A stretch of DNA of 64,000 bases from Leuctra nigra (GCA_934045905.1 OW203771.1:19414069-19478068); one strand, 5' to 3'. Positions 47,901 through 54,419 are shown, counted from the first letter of the stretch. A program made the numbers and translations. Notes: generated from the sequence alone by a model not told the origin.

Positions 47901-49532
47901 AGTTTTATAGTATCTTGAAGATACGTTTAACAGCTTTTAAGGAGCGTAAAATTCAGATTCGCTCGAACATTAAGTTTTAGCGGACTACGGATTCGACTTT
48001 GATAACCTAAGAGCTGTCAACAATCATTCCCTAGAAATGGAGTCAATTTATGTACAATCTAATTTCATTTCTTTCGTGGTACAGATTGATAGCTAATTGC
48101 AATCTGAGTTGAATTTAAGATACCTACTAAAGAACAAAGTTATCTTTATGTCTGCTCTGGTGTCAGGTTTGACAAAACTAGACAGGCTAAGAAGTATAAA
48201 GATGAGAAGGATTTGAATGGAAGGATAGAGTTTCAACGTTTAAACGGGAAAGATTGAAATTGTATGGTCGAGTGAGAATAATGGGGAAAGAGAGAATGCC
48301 ACAAAGAGAATTTCACAGACTGAGTGGTGTTGGGAGGAAGCCGGGAGGAAATTGGGAGAAGAGGGGGCGGACAGATAGAGCGAGATTTTGTGGGAAGACC
48401 GGAGGGGGAAGAAGAGAATGAAGTGTTGGGAGAAGAAGTAGAAGTGGACGTGATAGACTTTACGAGTAGGTTGCGGAGAAGACGACCCGATTGAATACAT
48501 CTCCTGACACAATGAACATAACTGTTAACATGATAAGTTCAAACAAATGGAGTGTAATTTGAGCATCTGATTGGTTTTATACTCACTCAAAGCGTGATAT
48601 TCTCCACAGATTCGAGAACACCGTGACCGGCCAGTTCACCGGCCACACACATTGGGATCATTACACGGTCTTCTATGACCAAGACGAGCCCACGAGACCC
48701 ATCAACGTCGCGTACACGGCCGGCAGCTTGACGTCGTACTCCGGGAAAAACGGCAACTACAGGGTCTACACCGTGGATGGAGATGACTTCGTAAGTTCTT
48801 CCGACTAAACTTACTCGAACTTGATAAACCCGGCTGGTGTATTGAACACCGTTCAACCGTTCAACTCTGGCTTGCCTGTTGCTGCCGTTGGGCCAGAGAG
48901 ACTGGGGTGTTTGGGGGTTAGTGTGACGACCTCCCTCCACCTGTTATCAGTCTCTCGACGGTGCGGGTTGTGGAGGCCCGTGCTGTAAATGTTACGCCGT
49001 CCTTCGGATGGGACGTTAAGCCGTTGGTCCCCTTGGTATCTTTCGTCAGGTGAAGGCTACATGCCGGTACCGGGTTTCCTCTCCTCCCTTCTCTATTACA
49101 TTCTCACTAGTGGAATTGCAGCCCGTTGAGGATATAGAAAATAAACTTGACACATTGTCGTAGACGATCGACGACCACGAGACCTGGATCTACAACATGA
49201 CCGAAGCGAACGCCAGCCCCTCGGACACTCTCAACTGGTTCAAGATGTACTCCTTCAAAGACGCGTACAACGTGTCGTCTCTGTCTCCCGTGGAAATGGA
49301 CCGTCTTGCTCACGAGATGGCCGCTGACGAAGCGCTTCTCTATCAGTACTTCGAGTACTATTACCTGAAAGGAGATCCCAAGATGGAGGCCGGATGTGAC
49401 GCAGACTGTCTCGACTCCTTGCTGTGTGGGATTGTGACATCGGACAGCGGGAATTCGACGCAATGCGACGCGATTCTCGGCGGAATCTTGAAGAAGAGGA
49501 AGGAGAAGATGGAGTTGTTTGCTCTTGAGTAA
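22527..49532 (+). CDS. Acid sphingomyelinase-like phosphodiesterase, nine exons, 621 aa
   Basis: The protein hydrolyses sphingomyelin to ceramide and phosphocholine in the lysosome or outside the cell. Nine exons join without a phase error to 1866 nt: 22527-22593, 25207-25334, 28209-28397, 29227-29394, 34558-34785, 45540-45709, 47443-47808, 48610-48790, 49164-49532. Domains in order are a signal peptide (1-19), saposin B (about 77-150, with CALC, LVDLC, RVC and MCG/DGC cysteines), a calcineurin-like metallophosphatase (about 190-500) and an acid sphingomyelinase C-terminal domain. All zinc-site ligands align with the human enzyme: D197 and H199 (TDIHYD), D269 (TGDLVDH), N309 (GNHE), H417 (YHIP), H451 and H453 (GHTH), plus H273. 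The total length is close to the human 629. It is probably a functional member of the insect multigene family. Three exon edges carry tandem arrays. TCAGTT at about 22503 could be an arthropod initiator. Confidence 0.93.
22808..23204. mobile_element. Fold-back palindromic element F1, copy 1
   Basis: Imperfect inverted arms of nearly 200 bp (GAGTTAAGAGGGTTGAGTAG on the left) meet around GTTTAGTGCC/GGCACTAAAC. A second copy lies at 58150-58535 in the protease gene. There is no ORF. Confidence 0.8.
23851..24024 (-). CDS. Possible small secreted protein or first exon, minus strand
   Basis: A 57-codon ATG frame sits in sphingomyelinase intron 1 on the opposite strand. Its N-terminus MCGVILLITFQMRMVQAEG looks like a signal peptide with a cleavage-type VQA. 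A textbook TATAAAAGG lies 109-117 nt upstream of the ATG, at 24133-24141 on the minus strand. A donor-like CGA/GTAGGT inside the frame, after DKKYT, would make this a first exon. The family is not recognised. Support is the promoter plus signal-peptide coincidence only. Confidence 0.35.
   Translation of the reverse strand: MCGVILLITFQMRMVQAEGYTMSMVEVRGTFPMLKSSVDKKYTRVGTRFFYLCVSNI
24133..24141 (-). promoter_or_regulatory. TATA box upstream of the small minus-strand ORF
   Basis: TATAAAAGG reads on the minus strand. A start site about 30 nt downstream would give a leader of about 85 nt before the ATG at 24024. Confidence 0.35.
24581..24995. mobile_element. Large palindromic MITE
   Basis: The inverted arms of almost 200 bp begin ATAGGGAATATGCA and include TGGCGGGAAAA/TTTTCCCGCCA. 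They meet near an ATGGCAACATCATTG centre. It lies in sphingomyelinase intron 1. Confidence 0.75.
25207..25334 (+). CDS. Sphingomyelinase exon 2
   Basis: The exon is entered in phase 1 after TTCTCCAG and leaves in phase 0 at CAT/GTGAGT. It encodes ELVDLFVRDFQEYH through EEKMHTKWH, the linker before the saposin domain. Confidence 0.85.
25460..25650 (+). repeat. Interspersed repeat family R1, partial copy
   Basis: The head half of R1 only (GAGAGAGCGACTC, GAAATTTTGCACACATG, TTGGTTCAAAATTTAAAT). It ends where the tRNA-derived SINE begins. Confidence 0.6.
25672..25859 (+). repeat. tRNA-derived SINE S1, copy 1 (5' part)
   Basis: A tRNA-like head has box A TGGCTGAGTGGTAACGC and box B GGTTCGATTCCCGC. 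A shared body follows (TCCTTCCTGACTG, TCGTGGTATTCCCTCAGT, CCTCCTTCCCACC). The 3' part resumes at 27079, so a later insertion split this copy. Relatives lie at 38055-38205, 44960-45075 and 62975-63170. Confidence 0.8.
25860..27078. mobile_element. TIR element inserted into SINE S1
   Basis: The inverted ends GCCTCATGCTCAAAAGAA and TTCTTTTGAGCATGAGGC flank a 1.2-kb unit, with TAC repeated on each side. Nested inside, at 25955-27010, is a second inverted pair beginning CACTGAGAGAAAT. That core is crowded with GCGAAAT/ATTTCGC motifs. There is no ORF of size. Confidence 0.7.
26418..26490 (-). repeat. tRNA-like sequence inside the CACTG element
   Basis: On the minus strand, CCAGTTGGTCTA (box A-like) and CCCGGGTTCGAATC (box B) are spaced as in a tRNA, with an anticodon-arm-like GCTGTCTTCGAGATC. 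No full acceptor stem is seen, so a tRNA-derived element is more likely than a gene. Confidence 0.45.
27079..27176 (+). repeat. tRNA-derived SINE S1, copy 1 (3' part)
   Basis: This is the continuation of the SINE at 25672: ACTCTTCACCATCATC, GTCGCCATTAGCC and GCGACGTTAAGCCCCAG, ending in an A-rich tail. Confidence 0.65.
27258..28345 (+). repeat. Exon-edge array A: seven 155-bp units over an acceptor site
   Basis: Seven tandem units each hold about 20 bp of intron ending CTTTCTATCGCAG plus about 135 bp of the 5' part of sphingomyelinase exon 3. The copied exon starts fall at 27279, 27434, 27589, 27744, 27899, 28054 and 28209. Copies differ at only a few positions, such as GCATTG/GCCTTG and GGAACT/GGCGTC. 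Only the last copy runs into the unique end of the exon. As 155 is not divisible by 3 and the unit lacks stops in all plus frames, long spurious ORFs (up to 440 codons) cross the array. Confidence 0.95.
28209..28397 (+). CDS. Sphingomyelinase exon 3 (saposin B, first half)
   Basis: The exon uses the last of seven duplicated acceptors (TTTCTATCGCAG) and the donor ATC/GTGAGT, phase 0 at both ends, 63 codons. The cysteines CALC, DLC and RVC match the saposin B pattern. Using an earlier acceptor without splicing again would shift the frame. Confidence 0.85.
28450..28620. mobile_element. GCGTTTTGCG palindromic MITE, copy 1
   Basis: The inverted arms carry AAGCGCGTTTCGCGTTTTGC and the centre contains ACCAATCACAAGTCTGCCG. 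The related element at 52836-52995 shares the centre and the GCGTTTTGCGTTTT arms. A decayed relative lies near 28945-28995. Confidence 0.65.
29227..29394 (+). CDS. Sphingomyelinase exon 4 (end of saposin B, proline hinge)
   Basis: There are 56 codons, phase 0 at both ends. MCGIALHWDGCG supplies the last saposin cysteines, and LDIPPPAKS is the proline-rich linker to the catalytic domain. Confidence 0.85.
29508..30442 (+). repeat. Interspersed repeat family R1, longest copy
   Basis: The copy begins TTATTGAGCGAGCGTAGCG and ends GAGCGTTTTCCTAG, with all internal R1 phrases in order. Confidence 0.7.
30513..30898 (+). repeat. 5S-rRNA-derived SINE, copy 1
   Basis: The head resembles 5S rRNA, including its internal control region: GATCACCGAGGTTAAGCAAC, GCGCGGTCAGCGATTGGATG and GGGTGACCA. 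A 230-bp body follows (GACTGGGGTGTTTGGGGG, GGACGTTAAGCCGTTGG, ATGCCGGTACCGGG) and then an AAT-repeat tail. It is a SINE3-type structure, not a functional 5S gene. Confidence 0.8.
30963..31118. repeat. Outer inverted-repeat arm, left
   Basis: About 156 bp pair with 33286-33442 in inverted orientation (GCTGCCAGCTGATCTAGTTTA at the inner end, given in parts). The arms enclose a hairpin and the LIR1 element. Confidence 0.8.
31119..31228. repeat. Near-perfect 110-bp palindrome
   Basis: Two arms of about 50 bp begin TTCCATATTGCTTGAGACAG and are separated by a loop of about 8 bp. The transcript would fold into a long hairpin. Confidence 0.85.
31229..33287. mobile_element. Long-inverted-repeat element LIR1, copy 1
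   Basis: The left 210 bp (AAAACACTCCGTGTAAAAAT, GGACTTGGCGCATCG) recur inverted at 32110-32324. The element continues to the end CGACCGCTCCACTAGA shared with copy 2 at 51980. The tail after the second arm carries ATGATGTCACTTCCGGTTT and AAAATGGCGGC motifs and an ATC microsatellite. There is no transposase-sized ORF. Confidence 0.8.
32936..32990 (+). repeat. ATC microsatellite
   Basis: About 17 uninterrupted ATC triplets lie within LIR1. The equivalent position in copy 2 (about 51672) has only a few triplets. Confidence 0.9.
33286..33442. repeat. Outer inverted-repeat arm, right, with hammerhead-like motif
   Basis: This is the reverse complement of 30963-31118. On the plus strand, 33363-33393 reads CTGAAGA, one spacer base, the stem GGTCC, an 8-nt loop, GGACC and GAAAC. 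Confidence 0.75.
34128..34276. mobile_element. Short MITE with TTTTAGGGC ends
   Basis: The ends TTTTAGGGCCAGTATTCAAATG (in parts) and TTAGCCCTAAAA are inverted, and the interior has AACAGTTGATACG-like symmetry. The partial copy at 63950-64000 starts with the same GGGCCAGT. Confidence 0.5.
34558..34785 (+). CDS. Sphingomyelinase exon 5 (start of metallophosphatase)
   Basis: There are 76 codons, phase 0. TDIHYD provides the first two zinc ligands, and YCGEPMCCR and YHLCDIPWE match the family. The donor is CAG/GTCGGT, whereas the 13 array copies downstream have the stronger CAG/GTCAGT. Confidence 0.9.
34650..36880 (+). repeat. Exon-edge array B: 160-bp units over a donor site
   Basis: After the true exon 5 donor at 34786 come 13 units of 160 bp. 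Each copies 121 bp of the exon 3' end plus 39 bp of intron. GT donors recur every 160 bp from 34786 to 36866, 14 in all. Every array copy lacks 14 bp present in the real exon (AGGCCAGTGGGGAC at about 34700), so all share one deleted ancestor and cannot encode the normal protein. Copies are almost identical, with single-base variants such as CCGGAG/CCTGAG and CACACTC/CACGCTC. Confidence 0.95.
36881..38510. other. Intron 5 sequence, partly GC-rich
   Basis: At about 37010 the phrase ACACGCTCGGCAAACTTTGC resembles the intron part of array B. 37200-37570 is GC-rich with repeated GGTCCTTCC/GGTCCTGCC phrases and may be an old retroelement fragment, but no domain was recognised. A SINE S1 piece lies at 38055-38205. 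Confidence 0.4.
38055..38205 (+). repeat. tRNA-derived SINE S1, copy 2
   Basis: Box B CCCGGGTTCGATTCCCG is followed by the S1 body (TTTTCCTGACTGAGG, TCGTGGTTTCTCAGTCG, CCGCCTCCTTCCCACC) and an ATC-rich tail. Confidence 0.7.
38520..41701. mobile_element. FOLDBACK-like element with 300-bp subrepeats
   Basis: A 3182-bp element is flanked by identical 9-mers TAAAAAACA at 38511-38519 and 41702-41710. Its ends are inverted (CTATTGGCACGGCAGCCGTG against CTATTCACACGGCGGCCGTG on the other strand). The left arm has short irregular subrepeats and then about five direct units of exactly 300 bp (CACCAGAGTACACCAGAG, CAAGATGGCCGTCC, GGTCATACGTCACGACC). The right arm carries about 1.3 units inverted and matching short subrepeats. 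Inverted arms built of tandem subrepeats and a 9-bp duplication fit the Drosophila FB/MULE type. No transposase is present. Confidence 0.88.
41333..41400 (-). repeat. Truncated tRNA-like sequence in the FOLDBACK right arm
   Basis: On the minus strand, GGTTAGCCCATTGGCTTAGG (D-arm/box A) is followed too closely by GGGGTTCGATTCCCC (box B). The anticodon arm is missing, so this is a tRNA-derived fragment. Confidence 0.5.
41790..42000 (-). CDS. Probable terminal exon of an unknown minus-strand gene
   Basis: On the minus strand, an acceptor CTTGTCTGCAG opens a GC-rich frame of about 68 codons that ends at TGA. It encodes LAFCIPGQGSDRD, RSRRHNF and a very acidic tail, VDEVEVDDHTEVVEAGD. An AATAAA (minus) about 60 bp past the stop is a plausible poly(A) signal. 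The upstream exon was not found, so the frame is uncertain. A second frame from the same acceptor gives a hydrophobic LAGLLLLGLL segment and stops after 31 codons. The exon is nested in sphingomyelinase intron 5 just outside the FOLDBACK element. The family is not recognised. Confidence 0.45.
42630..42785. mobile_element. Harbinger-like MITE H1, copy 1
   Basis: The ends GGGCCGGTATTACCAAAGTT and AACTTTGGTTGTACCGGGCC are flanked by TAA on both sides. The three-base TAA duplication is typical of PIF/Harbinger. Copy 2 lies at 54954-55121 in the opposite orientation. Confidence 0.8.
43037..43052 (+). repeat. Poly-C tract
   Basis: A run of 16 C residues in intron 5, just upstream of a short signal-peptide-like frame. 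Confidence 0.9.
43068..43163 (+). CDS. Very short signal-peptide-like ORF (doubtful)
   Basis: An ATG frame of 31 codons, MSEFNIALTLMFAIALSYA followed by about 12 polar residues, resembles a secretory signal with almost nothing behind it. It could be a first exon (CAA/GTGAAC inside the frame is a weak donor), a remnant, or chance. No homology was recognised. Confidence 0.15.
   Translation: MSEFNIALTLMFAIALSYASASNGRQVNSNA
43404..43830 (-). repeat. Interspersed repeat family R1, partial reverse copy
   Basis: The copy begins CTAGGAAAACGCTCAGTG and reads R1 phrases in reverse until TTAACCAATGAATC. It is immediately followed by another R1 copy. Confidence 0.65.
43831..44732 (-). repeat. Interspersed repeat family R1, subtype b copy
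   Basis: The first 530 bp closely match 9551-10092. The right end has an A-tract near 44650 and GGAGACGCTCGCTTCGCTCG. Confidence 0.7.
44745..44905. repeat. G/C-run repeat family R2, copy 2
   Basis: GGGATTCTGGGATTCTGCTC and GTTTTTAGAATAACAATT are followed by a GGGGGGA patch and CTTCCTACGCGTCTTA, the inverted R2 end. It abuts an R1 copy, as at 15589. Confidence 0.5.
44960..45075 (+). repeat. tRNA-derived SINE S1, 3' fragment
   Basis: GAGGCAAATGCTGGG, CGTCGCCATTTAGCC and GCAGAACAATGCGAC match the S1 body and tail. A poly-C run follows at 45078-45095. Confidence 0.55.
45540..45709 (+). CDS. Sphingomyelinase exon 6
   Basis: After CGCGTGCAG the exon encodes VDYVYMTGDLVDHGVW through FPCIGNHEAQPLN. 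It includes the bridging-metal Asp and the GNHE Asn. The donor GT/GTGAGT leaves phase 2, which matches exon 7. Confidence 0.9.
45690..46340 (+). repeat. Exon-edge array C: about 47-bp units over a donor site
   Basis: The last 20 bp of exon 6 (GAGGCCCAGCCGCTCAAYGT) plus 27 bp of intron starting GTGAGTTCAAAC repeat in tandem. Fourteen donor copies occur between 45709 and about 46316. Only the first is attached to the full exon. Variants include CACTGTGTGAG and a shortened unit near 46165. Confidence 0.95.
46363..46442 (-). repeat. tRNA-like sequence
   Basis: On the minus strand, box A-like GCGTAGTTCAGTTAATACAC, a short CACT/AGTG anticodon-type stem and box B CCGGGTTCGAATCCCCGG are in tRNA order, bounded by GTCCGG/CCGGAC. 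U33 is missing and the acceptor stem is irregular. It is therefore a tRNA-derived repeat or pseudogene. Confidence 0.5.
46450..47442. other. Intron 6 remainder
   Basis: AT-rich intron with a poly-C run of about 21 at 46794-46814 and an AAATA repeat near 47160-47185. No gene is seen. Confidence 0.5.
47443..47808 (+). CDS. Sphingomyelinase exon 7
   Basis: The exon is entered in phase 2 after TTGACAG and leaves in phase 2 at CAG/GTGAGT. It encodes FAPVANPIPEISTAWLY, GLRLISLN-equivalent FRVVALNN, QLQWLVG and VHILYHIP with a zinc-ligand His. The human GHIP glycine is Tyr here. Confidence 0.92.
48610..48790 (+). CDS. Sphingomyelinase exon 8
   Basis: RFENTVTGQFTGHTHWDHY supplies the last two His ligands (GHTH). 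VFYDQDEPTRPINVAY and YRVYTVDGDDF match the family. The donor is TTC/GTAAGT, phase 0. Confidence 0.93.
48832..49148 (+). repeat. 5S-derived SINE, copy 2 (head deleted)
   Basis: This copy shares the body of the element at 30513 (GACTGGGGTGTTTGGGGG, GGACGTTAAGCCGTTGG, GCCGGTACCGGGTTTCC), but the 5S-like promoter part is deleted. It fills intron 8 and ends about 15 bp before the exon 9 acceptor. Confidence 0.8.
49164..49532 (+). CDS. Sphingomyelinase exon 9 (terminal)
   Basis: There are 123 codons including TAA, in phase 0 after GTCGTAG. It encodes TIDDHETWIYNMTEAN, the acid sphingomyelinase C-terminal domain with paired cysteines (GCDADCLDSLLCG) and a basic KKRKEK end. AATATA near 49575 is the nearest poly(A)-like signal. 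Confidence 0.92.
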   Translation, partial: TIDDHETWIYNMTEANASPSDTLNWFKMYSFKDAYNVSSLSPVEMDRLAHEMAADEALLYQYFEYYYLKGDPKMEAGCDADCLDSLLCGIVTSDSGNSTQCDAILGGILKKRKEKMELFALE

Positions 49533-49628
49533 TGTGAGAAGAGTGATTGCAATTGTATATTAATGTTTTTGTTACAAATATACAGTACTGAGAAACACTG
49601 ACTGTTACTCTTCCCGTGTATTGTATAT

Positions 49629-51980
49629 CCCAGAAAAAACACTCCGTGTAAAAATACCAGCCAAGTCTCTTTAACTATAAAAAAAAATAGAAGAAATCTA
49701 AAAATTCAGCACTGAAAAGGAGTGATATCAAAAAAGGAGCCAAGTCAACGAATTTTCCAAATTTTAATCGTACCATTGAAATAAAAATATCAACCCCCGA
49801 GAAATACTTAAAAAAAGGACTTGGCGCATCGTTTTTTTAAAGACACTTTTCTATCCTAAAAGTATAGGAAGAACTCTACAAGTATATTTTCCTGAGTATA
49901 TCACATTCATTATCGACGAATCATACTACGTTTTAATATAACTAGTACTCTTACCTACTGGCAGTTTTGGTATTTTGTCAATATTCAGAGGAAATAAACG
50001 GATAAACGAATAACGAATAAACGGAAGCGGCCTAGTCTATTCGTTATTGCCACTATTTCTAGGGTCATATTAATCAATCATACTTCTCAATATCGTGACT
50101 GAGGGAAATAGCGAAAGCGCTCATTACAAGAAGGCCGTCAATGAGATTTGTATAAGTGACTAGTGCACTGAGCCATGCTGCTCAAATAATAACTGACTAG
50201 ATTTTTATCTAAAGTAATACGTTATGTAATTTATGAATTTTTTTGGTATAAAATGTTAATTAATAGCAATTAATTACACGGCGAGAAGGTTCAAAGTATA
50301 ATGCTGTAGTAGGTATGTTGATGTACCCACAAAACTATAGGTACCTACCAATCACAAACACAACTGTTCTGTATTTATTGCTTGTAAGACAATGCTATGT
50401 TTCTTTGCGTACTTATATTTAAATTTAAAATATTTTACAGAATGTTCAATATTTAATTTGAAAGTTTTGTCCCAATTTTTCTAGGCATTTCTGAACTACG
50501 TAGTATGTGAGTGGCATAAGCTTAAGAATAGAAAAATGTCTTTAAAAAAACGATGCGCCAAGTCCTTTTTTTAAGTATTTCTCGGGGGTTGATATTTTTA
50601 TTTCAATGGTACGATTAAAATTTGGAAAATTCGTTGACTTGGCTCCTTTTTTGATATCACTCCTTTTCAGTGCTGAATTTTTAGATTTCTTCTATTTTTT
50701 TTTATAGTTAAAGAGACTTGGCTGGTATTTTTACACGGAGTGTTTTTTCTGGGATATCACTTCTTTTGTTAGTTTATTCATACAGCTTGTAGCACATGTC
50801 CGAGCAGGGACTAATTTCTTTAAAAAAATACGCCTCAACCGATTTGGTTACTATGAAAAGTTGCGTTTGGTATAAGATGAAAATGATTATCCAAGAAGAA
50901 TAGCTTAAGTTTCGCTATAATCGATCCAGCCGTTTTCGATACATGACGTCACTTCCGGTTTTGAAATAGCGGCCGAATTCCGGTATAGGTAATAAGAAAA
51001 CAATCTAGTTTTATCTAGTTGATACCTTCATGAACGACCATCTGAATTCCTAATCCCTATATTTCCGTAAAATCGGTCATGCCGTTTGTAATATATGACG
51101 TCACTTCCGGTTTCATTTAGTGGTTCCTGCCGCCATTTCCGGTACCATTAATTTATTTATTCATTTTTCACAATTGATTTTTCAAATAAATAGCAGAATG
51201 AATACGCAGGAGCTAGTTCAGTTGCAATCGGTACATGCGTTTTAGATATATGACGTCACTTCCGGTTTCAGGAATGGCGGCCGAGAACACTGCTACCTTG
51301 AATATATAAATTGTATTGTCTATGTTACAATGTAAGTTAATTATGTACGTATTTTAAGTATAATTTGTTGAAATAAGTTAAATATTGCGTATTTATGACG
51401 TCACTTCCGGTTTAGAAAATAAGAAAATAATATTTTTTTTATTGATACTTCATAAAGATGACCATCTAAATCGAATGGCGCTAATTTCGTTCTAATCGGT
51501 TCAGACGTTTTTGAGTTATGACGTCACTTCCGGTTTCAAAATGGCGGCTTCCGGTTGGTTTTATAAAAAGGCACCTCAGACGCCAAAAGTGCACATGTGG
51601 TAAAAATTTCAGGTCGATCGGTTCAGCCGTTTAGGCTGTGGCGGTGATAGCGACGTTTCGTGATATCAGAATCATCATCATCTTCAGAATCAGAAAGTGG
51701 TGTAATTTCACTGTTTTCTCGGTCCTCTAGCGCGCAAATGGCATAACCTATTGTTCCCAAATTTGGTATATGTAGTGGGGTGGGCCTTAGCTCGAAATTA
51801 AGATATTTCGCAACAATGTGAGATTTACCAATTTTGAGATCCAGTAGGCCGAAAATGCCATGTTGTTGCTTACAGTAAAAGTGTTTGGTCTGCTCCTCAG
51901 TTTATTAGGCATTTACGGTATGTTGAGTGACTGTGAGTGTATAGTACGACTTGGCTGGGTGGAGCGACCGCTCCACTAGA
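49629..51980. mobile_element. Long-inverted-repeat element LIR1, copy 2
   Basis: The left arm 49624-49862 recurs inverted at 50522-50758. The two arms are nearly identical to those of copy 1, but the spacer between them differs. The tail 50760-51980 carries five TGACGTCACTTCCGG motifs and ends CGACCGCTCCACTAGA. There is no large ORF. Confidence 0.82.
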
Positions 51981-52165
51981 TTTATTCCAAAAGATTGTAA
52001 TGTTGAGGTGAAAGAAAACCTTGAATATTATTCATTCATTATCGAGTGGAATTGAATAAAAGCTATGTATGTGATCGCACACCATGGTTCGTCCTCAATA
52101 TGTTATATACTTTACATTATTAATTTGTATAGTTTCCCAATAAAAATATTCTGCAAAAACACCAG

Positions 52166-52200
52166 CCCCCCCCCCCCCCCTTCCCCCCCCCCCCCCCCCC
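52166..52200 (+). repeat. Poly-C tract
   Basis: Runs of about 15 and 18 C residues are separated by TT, in the intergenic region after LIR1 copy 2. Confidence 0.9.
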
Positions 52201-52835
52201 AGCAACATCCCGCCCAAAAGAGAGAAGGAAATGACACTGAACTAAACTGCACTGAATACCTAGTTGTTGGAAAATGGGTCAAATCAACACGTCTTTCAAA
52301 AAATATTTTAAAAATAAATATATGTAAATATTTGCTTATCCTGTATAAATTAAAATCAGGCATTCAACGTTAGTCAAAATAGGGCCATGTTTGGATTGTG
52401 TTCAGAATTTTTGTTTCCAATGTTTGGATGTTCTCAAGTTCTCACAGTTTTTAGAATGTTAAAACCGCCTTCTTCCTTTTTTCATCCATCAATCATAATC
52501 GTTCATCGGTCGCCATTACCAGTTGTAGAACAATAACATAACAACACCTCCAAAATAAAATTGAAAATCCCTTGCATGCTTCTTTTAATTTGAGTTTCGT
52601 AAATAGAACAAAAAAATAAAATAGCGTTAAAATGTCAGTAGCATTTATAACAGATATCACTGATAATTTGTAAAATATATACATTTCGTTTTGAAGACCT
52701 CGCAAAATTGAAAATTTCAACTTGAACTCCAAATGTTCACTTTTCTACGACTCTTAGAAACTATACAGCAAACCATAAGTCGTCTGTACTATCTATGCAA
52801 AATGTCAGCAACCAGAAAAAGAACGACAAAGACTA

Positions 52836-52995
52836 AAGCTGGGTCCACATAGACCGTTTTTGCGTTTTGCGTTTTCCGTTTTTTTTCTATTAACCAATCA
52901 CAAGTCTGCCGTGAGCGGTTTCTGGACTGGTGATTGGCTGTAAGAAAAAAAACGGAAAACGCAAAACGGAAAAACGGTCTATGTGGATCCAGCTT
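52836..52995. mobile_element. GCGTTTTGCG palindromic MITE, copy 2
   Basis: The inverted arms begin AAGCTGGGTCCACATAGACC and include GCGTTTTGCGTTTTCCG, with TA on both sides. The centre ACCAATCACAAGTCTGCCG is shared with 28450-28620. Confidence 0.8.
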
Positions 52996-53384
52996 TATAG
53001 ACAAATTTAAGACTAACGACAGCAAGCTCAATTAATTTGCTAAGTATTTTGTACATAGACAACGATTTGAGAGTAGGAGGTTATTTGTTATATTTGCTTT
53101 AAAACTAGTGTCGTACATTTTTCCTTTTATTCACATAATTAACCTTCTGTACCACTGTTAACAAAAGAGTAAAGTGGAACTGGAAGGAATCGCCTGGCTT
53201 AACTTCGCTCTAAAAACAGCAGATACCTATGTATTTTTATTATTATTTCCTTTTATTCACAAATGAAAATTACTACAATTTACGTTTTGATTTCATAATG
53301 TATGACACCAAATCACTTGAGTGCCAACATTTTACAATTCAGTATAAGATAAGTTGACTTAGGGTCTGGGAGCTGTTGTCAGAT

Positions 53385-53595
53385 GCAGACGATGTTTCTT
53401 CGGTTGACGCTCCTAGTGTTGATGTTGGCCCCCAAAAGGGCCGTTTAACACGACGTTTTGACAGACGTGGCTCTGTCATCTTGAAGATCTTCACCTGAAG
53501 ATGACAGAGCCACGTCTGTCGAAACGTTGTGTTAAACGGCCCTTTTGGGGGCCAACATCAACACTAGGAGCGTCAACCGAAGAAACATCGTCTGC
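53385..53595. repeat. Near-perfect palindrome with hammerhead-like core
   Basis: Arms of 98 bp (53385-53482, 53498-53595) differ at about two positions and are separated by 15 bp. The right arm on the plus strand reads CTGAAGA, one base, GACAG, an 8-nt loop, CTGTC and GAAACG (53495-53526). A flanking direct repeat AATTCAGTATAA occurs at about 53336 and 53596. Confidence 0.85.
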
Positions 53596-53835
53596 AATTC
53601 AGTATAAAATACAACAATTTGTGAAAGAAGCTAAAAGCCAAAACAAATTACATATCTAAAAGTGACACTAAAAATCTCTACATAAATCTCCTAATAAAAT
53701 AAGCTGTTCATAATATCGCCGTCTTGTGAAGCTCGATCATGGAATGTGAGTCCGAATCATTGACGTACCGGAACTTTCTGCAAACATGTGTAGAAGTTCT
53801 TGCTAATCACTCCAGTTGCACTAATAACTATAGGG

Positions 53836-54266
53836 CAGGGGTCGGCAACCTTTTTTGGCGACGGAGCCAATTTCCCAAAAATTAATAAATTAGATGATAA
53901 TGGGAGCCGCAGTAGATGCAACAAATATAATACACAGAAAATAATAAATTGAATAACTAGTTTATTTTGATATTTTGATGAAGTCCCCCAGTTGTTGCCC
54001 CACAGGGCGTTTTTTTTTAAATAATGACAAGGAACTCATGAACAAATTGAATCAAATTATCTTCCAGTTGTTGCCCCGCATGACGTTTTTTTAGAATTTC
54101 ATTTTCAACCATTCTGTGAGTCTGGGTCTTTAAAGTGAACCAACTTAATCAAATAACCTTCCAATTGTTGTCCGGCAGAGCGTTTTTCGAATTTCCAAAT
54201 TTTTCGATTTAAATTAAGAAGAGCCATTCAAGAACCCACCAAGGTGCCGCAGGTTGCCGACCCCTG
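53836..54266. mobile_element. hAT MITE with 8-bp target duplication
   Basis: The ends CAGGGGTCGGCAACCT and AGGTTGCCGACCCCTG are flanked by identical CTATAGGG at 53828-53835 and 54267-54274. Three internal CAGTTGTTGCCCC-type phrases resemble family R2. Confidence 0.9.
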
Positions 54267-54419
54267 CTATAGGGACAACACAAGTCTTTATCCCCCACAT
54301 CCTCTCAATTTCAATCTAAAGGTATTTATATCGTCATTGAAACATCCACAGTCGTCACTCCATCTTATTATCTACTTGATCAAGTCCATGAGTCATCAGC
54401 AAAGGTCAGCTCGAGCCTA

